Shown here: positions 6,387 to 14,277 of the stretch, piece after piece
Numbering within the stretch: position 1 is the stretch's first letter
Layout: the number at the start of each line of letters is the position of its first letter
Source: Chloroflexota bacterium
Lineage (GTDB): Bacteria > Chloroflexota > Dehalococcoidia > GIF9 > UBA5620
Assembly (NCBI GenBank): GCA_026389735.1
Contig: JAPLHH010000012.1
Span: 1-15,345, forward strand
Direction of reading: 5' to 3'
Length of the DNA stretch: 15,345 bases
Program-made: the position numbers and the translations under genes
The notes under the pieces: model-generated
What the model saw: the letters and a program-made list of their open reading frames with translations, nothing else
What the model was told of the DNA's origin: nothing
The model's database searches: none

Positions 6387-9300
6387 GCAGTCACACCAAC
6401 CTTGCTGGCTTTCTCCAACATGGTTTCCAGCGTAGAAATTATGCTCGAATCGCTGTGAACAGACTGGGTTATGGCACCAGTAGGACACGACGTAAGGCAA
6501 GCTCCACAGCCCAGACACAGCATCGGGTCAACAGCAGCATAAGCAGTACCCGAGTCATTAACTTTCATCTCTATATAAGGACAAACCGCAGCACAATCTC
6601 CACAACCACGGCAAAGCCGCCTATCGATACTAACCACAGTAACCCGCGGCCTCAGCGTGCTCTGGCTCAAGTAGCTTAAGACCCTAGCCGCCATCGCCTG
6701 TCCTTTAATCTCCTGCTTTTCGGGCATCTCCCCTGCATTTGAGGATATGATAAATATGCCGGCGGTGTCTCCGATAGCCAATTCTCGCAGGGCAGAATCT
6801 AAAATCGCTCGATTGTCCAGGTGGCTGCTCCAGCTCAGAATCCGGCCAAAGAGACTGGCCTTGAAAGTGGCATCAGCTTGGTCGAGCATTTTACCCACAG
6901 CTACAGAATCCACTATGACTGCACCGGCTCTGATGTTAGCCGTCCCCGAGGAGGACTCAAGGACAGCCTCATAGTTTCCTGGCACGCCATCAAGCTTCAA
7001 TACCCTGGGCCAAGCCATTACAGATGCGCCCAGTTTCCCAAGCTCCTTTAACAGACCCGCCTCTTTTTCGAGGTATTCAACGGGCTGCTGTCCCTTTTTC
7101 TTCTTTAATCCTGAGCTGTAGACAAGAGCCACCGGATAAGCCTGGGACGCCAGGCCTACCGCCGCTGCCAGACCAGAAAGCCCGGTGCTTATCACCAACG
7201 CGCCTTCAGTAATCGGGCGCTCCTTCCGTATTAACGGCAAAGTGCCTTGAGCCCGAACGACCCCTGAACTGACTATCTCTATAGCCTTACGAGTAGCTTC
7301 CACCGGATTGTCGCTATGTACCCAGGCGCATTGCTCACGAATATTAACAAATTCCACAACTGCACTGTGGTCTGAACCCAGGTACCGGCTCAGATATTCT
7401 TGACACCTTACTCGCTGCTCTGTACAACTGAAGCAAACCTGCCCCACATTGCAACACCGACAAGCGGCTATGACCAAACTGCCCAATTTCTCCTCTGCAG
7501 CCATAGCCTTAATCCGCTGCGCTCCATATTCAGTGCAAACCTGAGATACATCCTGGACCCAAGAAACGCCAAAAAGGCGCTGTATTTCTCTGGCTACCTC
7601 AGAAAGGTCAATTATAGAACTGATGCTGCCGCCACAGCAGCACAGGACTACACCAGTCCGACCATCTTCAGCACTGACTGGCACCGTGGTCTCCCAGCCA
7701 TGATTCAAACGGACATCGCAACTGCTATTAGTACCCGCATCGGCTGCAGTACCTTTATCTCGCAACTTCAGCTGCCGAGCTATTTCCAGAGCAATTGCCG
7801 AAGCTCGGTCAAGTTCGCTCTCCAAATCGGCTTCGTCCCCGGCTTCCACAATGAAAACACCCGGCTCAGAAAGCTGAAGAGGTTCACCTTGACCAGTGTC
7901 GGGCCGGGACAGGCCAGCCGTACCACTGTTAGAAACAAAATTAACTACAGCCCCGGCTCCTATTTTTATCGATTCGATAGTATCCTTATGAGAAACAGCG
8001 CCTGTCTGACATATCCGTTCACATTCCAGGCAGCCGCTGCATAGGGCACAACTGATACAGCGTTCAGCTTCAGGCTTCGCCACTCCTACAGGCAGCCCTC
8101 TGTTAGTTTCCTCAAAACTACCCATCCTGTCAGCATGGGGAAGCGTGGGCATCTTAGTACGCTTTTGTGGTGCTACATGCCTCTGCTTAATATCAACTTC
8201 AACCAGTTCAGGTCTCTCCAGGCTGCGGTCTTTCCTTAGGTCGCATCCGCTGAGATACCTGTCTATTGACTCCGCGGCTCGGATACCGGCAGCCATAGCT
8301 TCAACAACAGTGTTAGGGCCAGTGACACAATCGCCACCGGCAAAGATGTCAGGTATGTTGGTCTGAAGTGTCAGCGGGTCCGCATTTATAGTGGCATCGT
8401 CATTGGCCTTTATGTCCTTTATTCTGAGTAGCATTGTACTTGGTCTCTGGCCTATAGCCACCACCACGTGGTCAGCATCTATGGTAAACTCCGAGCCCTC
8501 AACAGGCACAGGCTGTCGTCTGCCAGTAGCATCGACCTCGCCCAGTCTCATGCGCTGGCAGCGTATCCCGGTGACTTTCGTCCCATCGCCGATGATTTCA
8601 ACAGGGGCAGTAAGGTACTCAATCGGCACACCTTCTTCAATGGCCTCCTCCACATGCTCTTTTATGGCAGTCATTTCTTCTGCCGTACGCCGGTAAAGTA
8701 TTCGCACAGTGCCTTTACTTCGTCTCTTCACTGCCCTCGCTGAATCCACGGCACTGTTGCCGCCACCGATGACCACCACGTTGGAACCGACTGTAGCGCC
8801 TACCTTCAAATTGAGCGCAAAAAGCATTGAGATTACGTCGACGACACCTTCGAGGTCTTCACCAGGGATATTCAGCTTGCTATTCAACCCAGCGCCTATA
8901 GCCAGATAGAAAGCCTTATAACCTTGCTCCCTGAGGTCGGAAAGCGTTATATCCCGGCCTACGATTACACCTGTTTTTATATCCACGCCCATAGCCCTAA
9001 TCGCCTCCACCTCCCTCTCTCGTACCTCGCGAGGCAGACGGAATCGCGGAATACCTGTAGCCAGCATGCCGCCAACCACCGCATGGGACTCAAATATAGT
9101 GGGGGTATATCCCCGTCTGGCCAGTTCCCAGGCTGCCGCCAGCCCAGATGGCCCGCTGCCGATAATAGCTATTTTTTCTTCTCTGGATTTGGCTTGGTTT
9201 CTGCGGTTGTAATTAATGCTGCCAGAGACATTATCCGCAGCATAGCGATGCAGAGCTTGAATGAACACAGAACTATCAACTTTAGACCGCTGACAATTAT

Positions 9301-9916
9301 CTTCGCAGGGATGAGTGCATACCCGGCCGAGTATCCCGGCTAACGGTGCAGCTTCATTGATGAGACTTAGAGCTTCGTCCGTCTTACCTTTAGCCAGAAG
9401 ACAGATGAAACCGGGCACATTGATACCGAGGGGGCAGGCTGCCCGGCAAGGGGCAGTGCCACTTTTGTCTATGGAATAGGCTGCCGGTACCGACCGAATA
9501 CCTACCAGTGGCGCATGGATAGCGCCGTGTGCAAGGGCCGAACCACCGCGGTAAAATGGTATTCTAACTGGGCATACTTCCTGGCATTGACCACAGTTAG
9601 TACACAACTTCTCATCCACATAACGGGGCAGTTTTTTTACCTTTACATCAAACTGTCCCCGCTTCTTGGTTACAGCTTCGACGCAAGAGTTGGTGTAAAG
9701 CTTAACCCCAGGATGAGTTGCCGCCCTGAGTAGCAACGGCCAGGTGTGGAATTGGTCATTAGCAGAAGCATCCGGGGAACGGCTACTTCTATTAGCATTT
9801 AAACTTAATGCGCCGCTGGGGATGAGCAAGCTAATCTCAGCGCCCATTCGGGCTAGAGTCAGGGCACACTGAGCTGCACCAACGCTATCACCGATTACTG
9901 CAACACTCCTTGCCAT
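6383..9916 (-). CDS. HdrA-GltD-HdrA hybrid oxidoreductase
   Basis: An 1177-aa protein with an unusual domain order. Residues 4-33 are a Rossmann-like unit, and 70-116 match the middle of HdrA with a cluster at C105/108/111/115. Residues about 150-560 are a GltD/NfnB-type module: C157, C161, C200, C204 and C208, FAD motif GSGPSG (253-258) with E276, NADPH motif GGGNSA (384-389) with YRR (408-410), and FAGGDC (525-530). A Cys-dense ferredoxin (C620-C636) follows. Residues 755-890 resemble the HdrA N-terminal domain, including NIREQCAWVH. Residues 906-934 are a degenerate Rossmann unit, and two [4Fe-4S] motifs follow (C1102-C1112, C1134-C1144). Both HdrA-type Rossmann units lack the acidic residue after strand 2 that holds flavin ribose (LLIPSG, LVYSSG). 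So flavin is probably bound only in the GltD core, which would link NADP(H) to the Hdr chain. It lies 5 nt after korC. Confidence 0.88.
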   Translation of the reverse strand: MARSVAVIGDSVGAAQCALTLARMGAEISLLIPSGALSLNANRSSRSPDASANDQFHTWPLLLRAATHPGVKLYTNSCVEAVTKKRGQFDVKVKKLPRYVDEKLCTNCGQCQEVCPVRIPFYRGGSALAHGAIHAPLVGIRSVPAAYSIDKSGTAPCRAACPLGINVPGFICLLAKGKTDEALSLINEAAPLAGILGRVCTHPCEDNCQRSKVDSSVFIQALHRYAADNVSGSINYNRRNQAKSREEKIAIIGSGPSGLAAAWELARRGYTPTIFESHAVVGGMLATGIPRFRLPREVREREVEAIRAMGVDIKTGVIVGRDITLSDLREQGYKAFYLAIGAGLNSKLNIPGEDLEGVVDVISMLFALNLKVGATVGSNVVVIGGGNSAVDSARAVKRRSKGTVRILYRRTAEEMTAIKEHVEEAIEEGVPIEYLTAPVEIIGDGTKVTGIRCQRMRLGEVDATGRRQPVPVEGSEFTIDADHVVVAIGQRPSTMLLRIKDIKANDDATINADPLTLQTNIPDIFAGGDCVTGPNTVVEAMAAGIRAAESIDRYLSGCDLRKDRSLERPELVEVDIKQRHVAPQKRTKMPTLPHADRMGSFEETNRGLPVGVAKPEAERCISCALCSGCLECERICQTGAVSHKDTIESIKIGAGAVVNFVSNSGTAGLSRPDTGQGEPLQLSEPGVFIVEAGDEADLESELDRASAIALEIARQLKLRDKGTAADAGTNSSCDVRLNHGWETTVPVSAEDGRTGVVLCCCGGSISSIIDLSEVAREIQRLFGVSWVQDVSQVCTEYGAQRIKAMAAEEKLGSLVIAACRCCNVGQVCFSCTEQRVRCQEYLSRYLGSDHSAVVEFVNIREQCAWVHSDNPVEATRKAIEIVSSGVVRAQGTLPLIRKERPITEGALVISTGLSGLAAAVGLASQAYPVALVYSSGLKKKKGQQPVEYLEKEAGLLKELGKLGASVMAWPRVLKLDGVPGNYEAVLESSSGTANIRAGAVIVDSVAVGKMLDQADATFKASLFGRILSWSSHLDNRAILDSALRELAIGDTAGIFIISSNAGEMPEKQEIKGQAMAARVLSYLSQSTLRPRVTVVSIDRRLCRGCGDCAAVCPYIEMKVNDSGTAYAAVDPMLCLGCGACLTSCPTGAITQSVHSDSSIISTLETMLEKASKVGVTA

Positions 9917-9921
9917 ATATA

Positions 9922-10479
9922 CTATGCTCTACTTCGCTTTGCGTGCTTCAGCCCATATTCATATCCCAGTGTGAAGGCCTTGATATTGAACTCTCCTGTA
10001 CCTTCGGGCACGGTCGCCAGAATGGATTTTTTAAGTGCCTCAGTAGAAACCACATCGCTGACTGCTGCTAGAAATCCCAACATGATAATATTGGCAACCA
10101 CCACCCGACCCATCTCACGAGCAAGATTAGTAGCCGGTACAGTGAGTATCTTCAGGTTCTGAGATGCATTAGGTTTTACTAGGTCAGGGTCTACAATTAC
10201 AAGTGTTTCTGGCCCGAGATTTGTGGTGTACTTGTTATAGGCCTCTTGTGACATAATAACCAGCACCTGTGGGCTTATCACATAGGGATAACCCACAGAC
10301 TCATCCGAAATAACAACCTCAGCGCAACAGGAACCACCCCGTGCCTCTGGACCATAGCTTTGAGTGAAAGTAGCAAATTGCCCTTTTTCATATAAGGAAA
10401 CCGCCTGGCCCAGAATCTGACCGGCAAGCACTATTCCCTGACCGCCAGTACCGCTTAATCTTACTTCCGTTCTGCTCAA
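9922..10479 (-). CDS. korC: 2-oxoacid:ferredoxin oxidoreductase, gamma subunit
   Basis: A 185-aa gamma subunit of the 2-oxoacid:acceptor oxidoreductase family, which joins alpha and beta chains in CoA-dependent oxidative decarboxylation. The N-terminus carries GTGGQG (10-15) and SYGPEARGGS (41-50), both hallmark motifs, and the length is normal for KorC/VorC. The start is TTG at 10479, with GGAG 8 nt ahead and no competing ATG. It is 49 nt downstream of korB and 5 nt upstream of the HdrA-GltD hybrid, so the Kor and Hdr parts belong to one transcription unit. I cannot tell 2-oxoglutarate, branched-chain or aromatic 2-oxoacid specificity from sequence alone, so the symbol is a family-level label. 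Confidence 0.92.
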   Translation of the reverse strand: MSRTEVRLSGTGGQGIVLAGQILGQAVSLYEKGQFATFTQSYGPEARGGSCCAEVVISDESVGYPYVISPQVLVIMSQEAYNKYTTNLGPETLVIVDPDLVKPNASQNLKILTVPATNLAREMGRVVVANIIMLGFLAAVSDVVSTEALKKSILATVPEGTGEFNIKAFTLGYEYGLKHAKRSRA

Positions 10480-10528
10480 GTTACTTTCTCCAACCGGCTA
10501 CCTTCTAAATCAGCGTGTCTCGCGCCCG

Positions 10529-11377
10529 CTATCGCCTTTTCGGCTTGCTTGCTCTGGTAAGCATCTGCTGGTAGCAGTCCCACAGGGTAGGCCGCTCTAT
10601 ATCAATAAATTTGCCTACCACGATGGGGCCATTTAGAGATATCCCAACGTCTTTCGGGTCAGCTCCATCCCGGATGATGCTTCTTTCCTGATAGCTGCGC
10701 ATTTCATCCAGGCCTCGCGGCAATTTATTTTGACGCCCGTAGACAACAGGACAGGGGCTGAGTACCTCTATAAAGCTGAAGCCCGGCTTGGTCAAAGCTT
10801 CGGCGATGGACCTTTCCAGTTCTCGCAAATGCAATACCGTCCATCTGGCAACATAGGTGGCACCACTGGCAGCCACTAAGTAAGGCAGGTTAAAAGGATA
10901 CTCGAAGTTGCCGTAGGGTGAAGTGGCACTTCGGGCCTCTAGTGGCGTCGTCGGCCCCGCCTGGCCACCGGTCATACCGTAATTGAAATTGTTTATGCAA
11001 ATCACAGTCATATCGATATTGCGGCGGGCAGAATGAATAAGATGGTTACCCCCGATAGCCACGATGTCGCCGTCTCCTGAAAAGACCACTAAATTCAATT
11101 CCGGGTTTGCCAGTTTGAGGCCGGTAGCGAAAGGGAGAGCCCGGCCGTGTGTGGTATGGAAAGAGTCCAGCTTAATATAGCCGGCCACTCGACCCGAACA
11201 GCCGATTCCAGAAACCACAGCTACCTTGTCTGGGTTCAGCCCGGCTCGGTCAATAGCTCTGAGAAAACATCCAGTCGCTGGTCCGATGCCGCAGCCAGCA
11301 CACCAGATATGCGGTATCCTGTCCACCCTGAGGTAGCAGTCTATGGGATTTGTATCTACCGTCAGCATCTTCGTCAT
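10529..11377 (-). CDS. korB: 2-oxoacid:ferredoxin oxidoreductase, beta (TPP) subunit
   Basis: A 282-aa thiamine-diphosphate subunit. The TPP motif starts with GDGD (101-104) and ends at NN (129-130), followed by FNYGMTGGQ. The [4Fe-4S] cluster ligands expected for KorB are visible as C26 and C29 in WCAGCG, C60 in GIGCSG, and a later Cys in SPCPVVYGRQN. HTTHGRALPFATG (74-86) is also typical of the family. The ATG at 11377 overlaps the korA stop in an ATGA. The subunit cleaves the 2-oxoacid, releases CO2 and passes two electrons through its cluster to ferredoxin, here probably KorD. Length is normal for the family. Confidence 0.94.
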   Translation of the reverse strand: MTKMLTVDTNPIDCYLRVDRIPHIWCAGCGIGPATGCFLRAIDRAGLNPDKVAVVSGIGCSGRVAGYIKLDSFHTTHGRALPFATGLKLANPELNLVVFSGDGDIVAIGGNHLIHSARRNIDMTVICINNFNYGMTGGQAGPTTPLEARSATSPYGNFEYPFNLPYLVAASGATYVARWTVLHLRELERSIAEALTKPGFSFIEVLSPCPVVYGRQNKLPRGLDEMRSYQERSIIRDGADPKDVGISLNGPIVVGKFIDIERPTLWDCYQQMLTRASKPKRR

Positions 11378-12525
11378 CTGGCTTCCTCTCTTATGGCCTC
11401 CAGAATTGTCTCGGGTAGGTGCACGCTTCCGCCCATGTGAGGTACTAGCCTGGCCCTAGCTTTGCCTGCGGCACACCGCTCTACCTCCCTCACTATCTGT
11501 CCATAGTTTATCTCTGGGACTACGAAGGCTTTCACTTTTGGTGCTAGCTCTCTGATCCGACCTTCAGCAAAAGGCCATACCGTTATCAGCCGCAACAGAC
11601 CAGCCTTTATCCCCTCGTCTCTTGCTTCCTGCACTGCATAGCGGGCAACACGAGCGGATATACCATAACTAACCACGATGACCTCAGCATCCTCAACATT
11701 CACCTCTTCATACCTTATTATGTCTTTGGCGTTTAGCCGTATCTTGTCCACGAGCCGTCGCACCAACTTGTCCTGAGCCTCAGCAGTCATTACCGGATAG
11801 CCTCTATCATCATGGGTGAGACCAGTAACATGGAAGCGATAACCTCCACCGGCTATAGCCATCGGAGGCACCAGCCCCTCCCTGGAATCATAGGGCAGGT
11901 ACTCCTCCGGAGCTACCTTCGGGCGTGGTCGGTCAACCAGGTCCTTCGGGTTTATCTGCGGTATGACCACTTTCTCGCTCATGTGGCCCACTGCTTCATC
12001 GGCCATGAGCAGCACCGGCACCCGGTACTGCTCCGACAAATTAAAAGCCAAGATAGTGAGGTCGAACATCTCCTGTGGCGAATCAGGAACTAGAGCGATG
12101 ATTTCATAGTGCCCGTGCGCGCCCCATCTTGCCTGCATCATATCTCCCTGAGCAACGAGTGTAGGTAATCCCGTGGATGGGCCGGCTCTCTGAACATTGA
12201 CCAAAACGCAGGGCGTTTCCAGCATCACACCCAGGCCCAAATTTTCCATCATCAAACTGAATCCAGGACCTGAGGTAGCAGTCATCGCCTTTACTCCCGC
12301 CCATGAAGCCCCGAGCACTGTGTTCATGGAAGCTATCTCGTCTTCCATCTGGATAAAGACACCGCCTACTTGAGGAAGCCGCTCGCTCATCCTCTCGGCT
12401 ACCTCGGTCGCCGGGGTAATTGGATAGCCGGCAAAGAACCGGCAACCGGCACTTATAGCACCTTCGGCGCAGGCTATGTCGCCATTAATAAAGAATTCAC
12501 CGTTGAGTGCACCATCTTTAGACAT
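11374..12525 (-). CDS. korA: 2-oxoacid:ferredoxin oxidoreductase, alpha subunit
   Basis: A 383-aa alpha subunit. Motifs seen: YPITPATE (34-41), QMEDEIASM (59-67), TSGPG (84-88) and QRAGPSTG (112-119), all characteristic of KorA/VorB/PorA chains. The length fits the KorA group, in which the gamma subunit is a separate gene. ATG at 12525 lies 6 nt after the korD stop with a weak GAAGAG site ahead. The C-terminus overlaps korB by 4 nt. Together with KorB, C and D it should form a cytosolic four-part enzyme making acyl-CoA, CO2 and reduced ferredoxin from a 2-oxoacid, or running in reverse for CO2 fixation. Confidence 0.94.
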   Translation of the reverse strand: MSKDGALNGEFFINGDIACAEGAISAGCRFFAGYPITPATEVAERMSERLPQVGGVFIQMEDEIASMNTVLGASWAGVKAMTATSGPGFSLMMENLGLGVMLETPCVLVNVQRAGPSTGLPTLVAQGDMMQARWGAHGHYEIIALVPDSPQEMFDLTILAFNLSEQYRVPVLLMADEAVGHMSEKVVIPQINPKDLVDRPRPKVAPEEYLPYDSREGLVPPMAIAGGGYRFHVTGLTHDDRGYPVMTAEAQDKLVRRLVDKIRLNAKDIIRYEEVNVEDAEVIVVSYGISARVARYAVQEARDEGIKAGLLRLITVWPFAEGRIRELAPKVKAFVVPEINYGQIVREVERCAAGKARARLVPHMGGSVHLPETILEAIREEAR

Positions 12526-12531
12526 GCGCTG

Positions 12532-12798
12532 CTACTCTTCTTTTTCTTCGGTAGTCAGGTAAATTCCGAATTCAGGACATATAGCTTCACAGAGACCGCA
12601 GCCGAGGCACTTGGTCTCGTCCACTACCTTGACCGTGTCATAGCCCTTGGGACCGAGCTCATCGGTCATCTTTAACACCCCACGAGGGCAAAATTCCGCA
12701 CAATAGCCACAGCCCTTGCACCTGTCTACGTCAATGTGCACCTTGACTGACTTGGGGGCCTTTTCAGCCATATCAAACGGCTGCCGCCACAACTTCAT
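12532..12798 (-). CDS. korD: 2[4Fe-4S] ferredoxin subunit of the 2-oxoacid oxidoreductase
   Basis: An 88-aa delta-type subunit with two [4Fe-4S] motifs, C27/30/33/37 and C64/67/70/74, each ending in Cys-Pro. It is the first gene of the operon and collects electrons from KorB. The start is uncertain. The ATG at 12798 is the outermost, but an in-frame ATG at 12771 gives a 79-aa protein beginning MAEKAPK, closer to the usual family N-terminus. Neither has a clear Shine-Dalgarno site. About 93 nt of leader separate the outer ATG from the predicted transcription start, and a hairpin lies in that leader. Confidence 0.9.
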   Translation of the reverse strand: MKLWRQPFDMAEKAPKSVKVHIDVDRCKGCGYCAEFCPRGVLKMTDELGPKGYDTVKVVDETKCLGCGLCEAICPEFGIYLTTEEKEE

Positions 12799-12862
12799 AT
12801 CAGTACCATTGATGACTGTTATCTGGATTAGTCTGAGCCCTACTATAAAATAAAGAAATAAC

Positions 12863-12879
12863 AGCCAGCGCCGCTGGCT
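12863..12879. promoter_or_regulatory. Perfect palindrome in the operon leader (operator or attenuator)
   Basis: AGCCAGCG and CGCTGGCT surround a single central base, an uninterrupted 17-bp palindrome. It lies about 12-28 nt into the predicted kor-hdr transcript, where a dimeric repressor could block elongation. On the minus strand it is followed by a U-rich stretch (TTATTTCTTTATTTT), so the RNA hairpin could also act as an intrinsic attenuator. On the plus strand no U-tract follows. Confidence 0.5.
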
Positions 12880-12897
12880 ATACCCACGTTAAAAAAA

Positions 12898-12926
12898 AGT
12901 ATAGCAAATCCGTATCTCGTTAACAA
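12898..12926 (-). promoter_or_regulatory. Probable promoter of the kor-hdr operon
   Basis: On the minus strand, TTGTTA (12921-12926) and TATACT (12898-12903) are spaced by 17 nt. The predicted start is near 12891, ahead of the palindrome and korD. The -10 box matches consensus at 5 of 6 bases. It is the only good promoter in the gap, so all ten downstream genes may depend on it. Confidence 0.6.
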
Positions 12927-12930
12927 ATTG

Positions 12931-12959
12931 TTGAGGTTCAGCGGTATTAAGGCTAAAAT
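12931..12959 (+). promoter_or_regulatory. Probable promoter of the lipoprotein gene
   Basis: TTGAGG (12931-12936) and TAAAAT (12954-12959) are separated by 17 nt on the plus strand. The predicted transcription start is at 12966-12967, on the ATG itself, so the mRNA may be leaderless. Its -35 box lies 4 bp from the -35 box of the divergent operon promoter. Confidence 0.5.
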
Positions 12960-12966
12960 TCAGACG

Positions 12967-13623
12967 ATGCATAAGCTTTTTCTGTTAGTCTTGGTGTTGC
13001 TTTCGCTTATGACGGGATGCGCTCGAGAGTCAGAACCCGCCATTGTGCCGCCTCCGACGGCAGACTTTGCCGCCAGTCCAGACGAGGGGATAACTCCTTT
13101 GAAGGTCACCTTCACTGATTTATCCACAGGTAATGTTACCCGCTGGCACTGGGACTTCGGCGATGGACAGTTCAGCAACGAATCAGAACCTGGCCACATT
13201 TATACGACAGCCGGAGACTACACCGTTTCGCTGGCAGTAATGGGCCCGGGCGGAAGTAACGTAGAGACAAAAGTCGAATACATAAAAGCAGGCAGTGGGA
13301 TTATAAGCTGGGAGGAAGCAGGCAGTTATATAGGTCAGCATAAAGTGGTCGAGGGAACAATCGTTGGAACGCATTATGCGTCTGACACGAAAAGCCAGCC
13401 TACCTTCCTCGATTTCCATAAGCCTTATCAGGACTATTTCAAGTGTATAATCTGGGGTCGCGACAGGGAGAAGTTCATAAAGGAGTTTCCACCCAATCCC
13501 GAAAGCTACTTCCTAAATAAACATGTTCAAGTCACTGGTTTAATCGAGGAATATCCTAAAGGGTCAGGCATCCCCGAGATGATGCTCAGAGACCCGTCTC
13601 AGATGAAGGTCATCGGAGAATAA
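12967..13623 (+). CDS. PKD-domain lipoprotein with an OB-fold-like C-terminus
   Basis: A 218-aa exported lipoprotein. Residues 1-18 form a lipoprotein signal: basic His-Lys, a leucine/valine core and a MTGC lipobox with Cys18. Residues 30-108 are a PKD domain with the hallmark WHWDFGDG (60-67) and a GDYTVSLAV strand (83-91). Residues 113-218 look like a small beta-rich, OB-fold-like domain (VVEGTIV, TFLDF, VQVTGLI, then a SQMKVIG end). I chose ATG at 12967 because it starts the signal peptide cleanly. The longer frame from a TTG at 12928 would put 13 polar residues ahead of it. There is no Shine-Dalgarno site at a useful distance, in line with a leaderless mRNA. It likely sits on the outer face of the membrane and binds a partner or ligand. 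No link to the divergent redox operon is evident. Confidence 0.85.
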   Translation: MHKLFLLVLVLLSLMTGCARESEPAIVPPPTADFAASPDEGITPLKVTFTDLSTGNVTRWHWDFGDGQFSNESEPGHIYTTAGDYTVSLAVMGPGGSNVETKVEYIKAGSGIISWEEAGSYIGQHKVVEGTIVGTHYASDTKSQPTFLDFHKPYQDYFKCIIWGRDREKFIKEFPPNPESYFLNKHVQVTGLIEEYPKGSGIPEMMLRDPSQMKVIGE

Positions 13624-14277
13624 CTGGCTCCACGAGCAGGCCACTTGGAAGGCAGTTGCCCTTCAAAACGCTCCAACAGCTTCGAGAGAACTGCATGGCA
13701 AAGCTGCGCAATGATACTTGAATTTGTGAAAGCCGTTGCTCTCCGTCTCATTGCTGGCCTCCTTCTTCTCAACCATTTGTTCTTCTTCCAGCTTTTCCAC
13801 AATTGCCTCTGCCAGCCAATGCCTTAGTGTCTTCTTTTGTGTGACGGCGGCTAGAGGCTTGGTGAAGAACTTCAGGATTCATTCTGATGCTGGTTGTTGA
13901 ACACCGCTGTTTCTGTTTTGCAGTTCAATGATAACATAAATAATATCAAACAGTCGATAGTCTCGGTGCATCCTTGTATTGATAGGGGAATAGACGCCTG
14001 TTGTCGCTGATATAAAGCTGTATGTTTTCAGCGAAAATGGGACACTTCTCACTGGCGATTTACAGTTAAGGCACCGTTCGAGTCCACTAGGCTGGAACTG
14101 GGGTATCAATAGGTAGAACTTTCAGCTTAAACTTCAGACTTACTAACTAGATAAATTGAACAATACAGGCTACTGTGCAGATGTCTGATATGCGCGGATG
14201 CAAAATTGTCTGCCTGCGGATTAGTATAGCTACATCCATATTACAAAAGTATGAGTCAAAAGAGTACTAATGGTGGG
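13624..14277. other. Gene-poor A/T-rich stretch
   Basis: Apart from the broken minus-strand frame at 13663-13882 and the promoter at the right end, I find no supported gene. A 76-codon minus-strand frame at 13879-14109 has no recognisable motif or Shine-Dalgarno site. The region reads as decayed DNA. Confidence 0.5.
13663..13882 (-). pseudogene. Possible frameshifted remnant of an unknown gene
   Basis: Two overlapping minus-strand frames look like one broken gene. An ATG at 13882 gives a start reading MNPEVL. A neighbouring frame from about 13877 to the stop at 13663 gives about 70 codons with coding-like content: LRHWLAEAIVEKLEEEQ (amphipathic helix) and then a Lys/Glu-rich stretch. That second frame has no start codon of its own at its head. 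A single frameshift near the beginning would join them. I do not recognise the family and the call is tentative. Confidence 0.3.

Noticed and set aside
6387..6518. N-terminal extension of the free MvhD frame
   Set aside because: It lies wholly inside the upstream gene. The ATGA overlap at 6383-6386 and family length support the shorter protein.
12104..12445. 113-codon frame inside korA
   Set aside because: Same strand, different frame, Arg/Ser/Gly-rich; korA has clear motifs throughout this stretch.
14071..14090. T-loop-like GTTCGAGTCC suggesting a tRNA or tmRNA end
   Set aside because: The flanking bases do not form a T stem, and no acceptor or anticodon arm can be built around it.
13879..14109. 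76-codon minus-strand frame
   Set aside because: No recognisable motif, no Shine-Dalgarno site, and it lies in A/T-rich decayed DNA.
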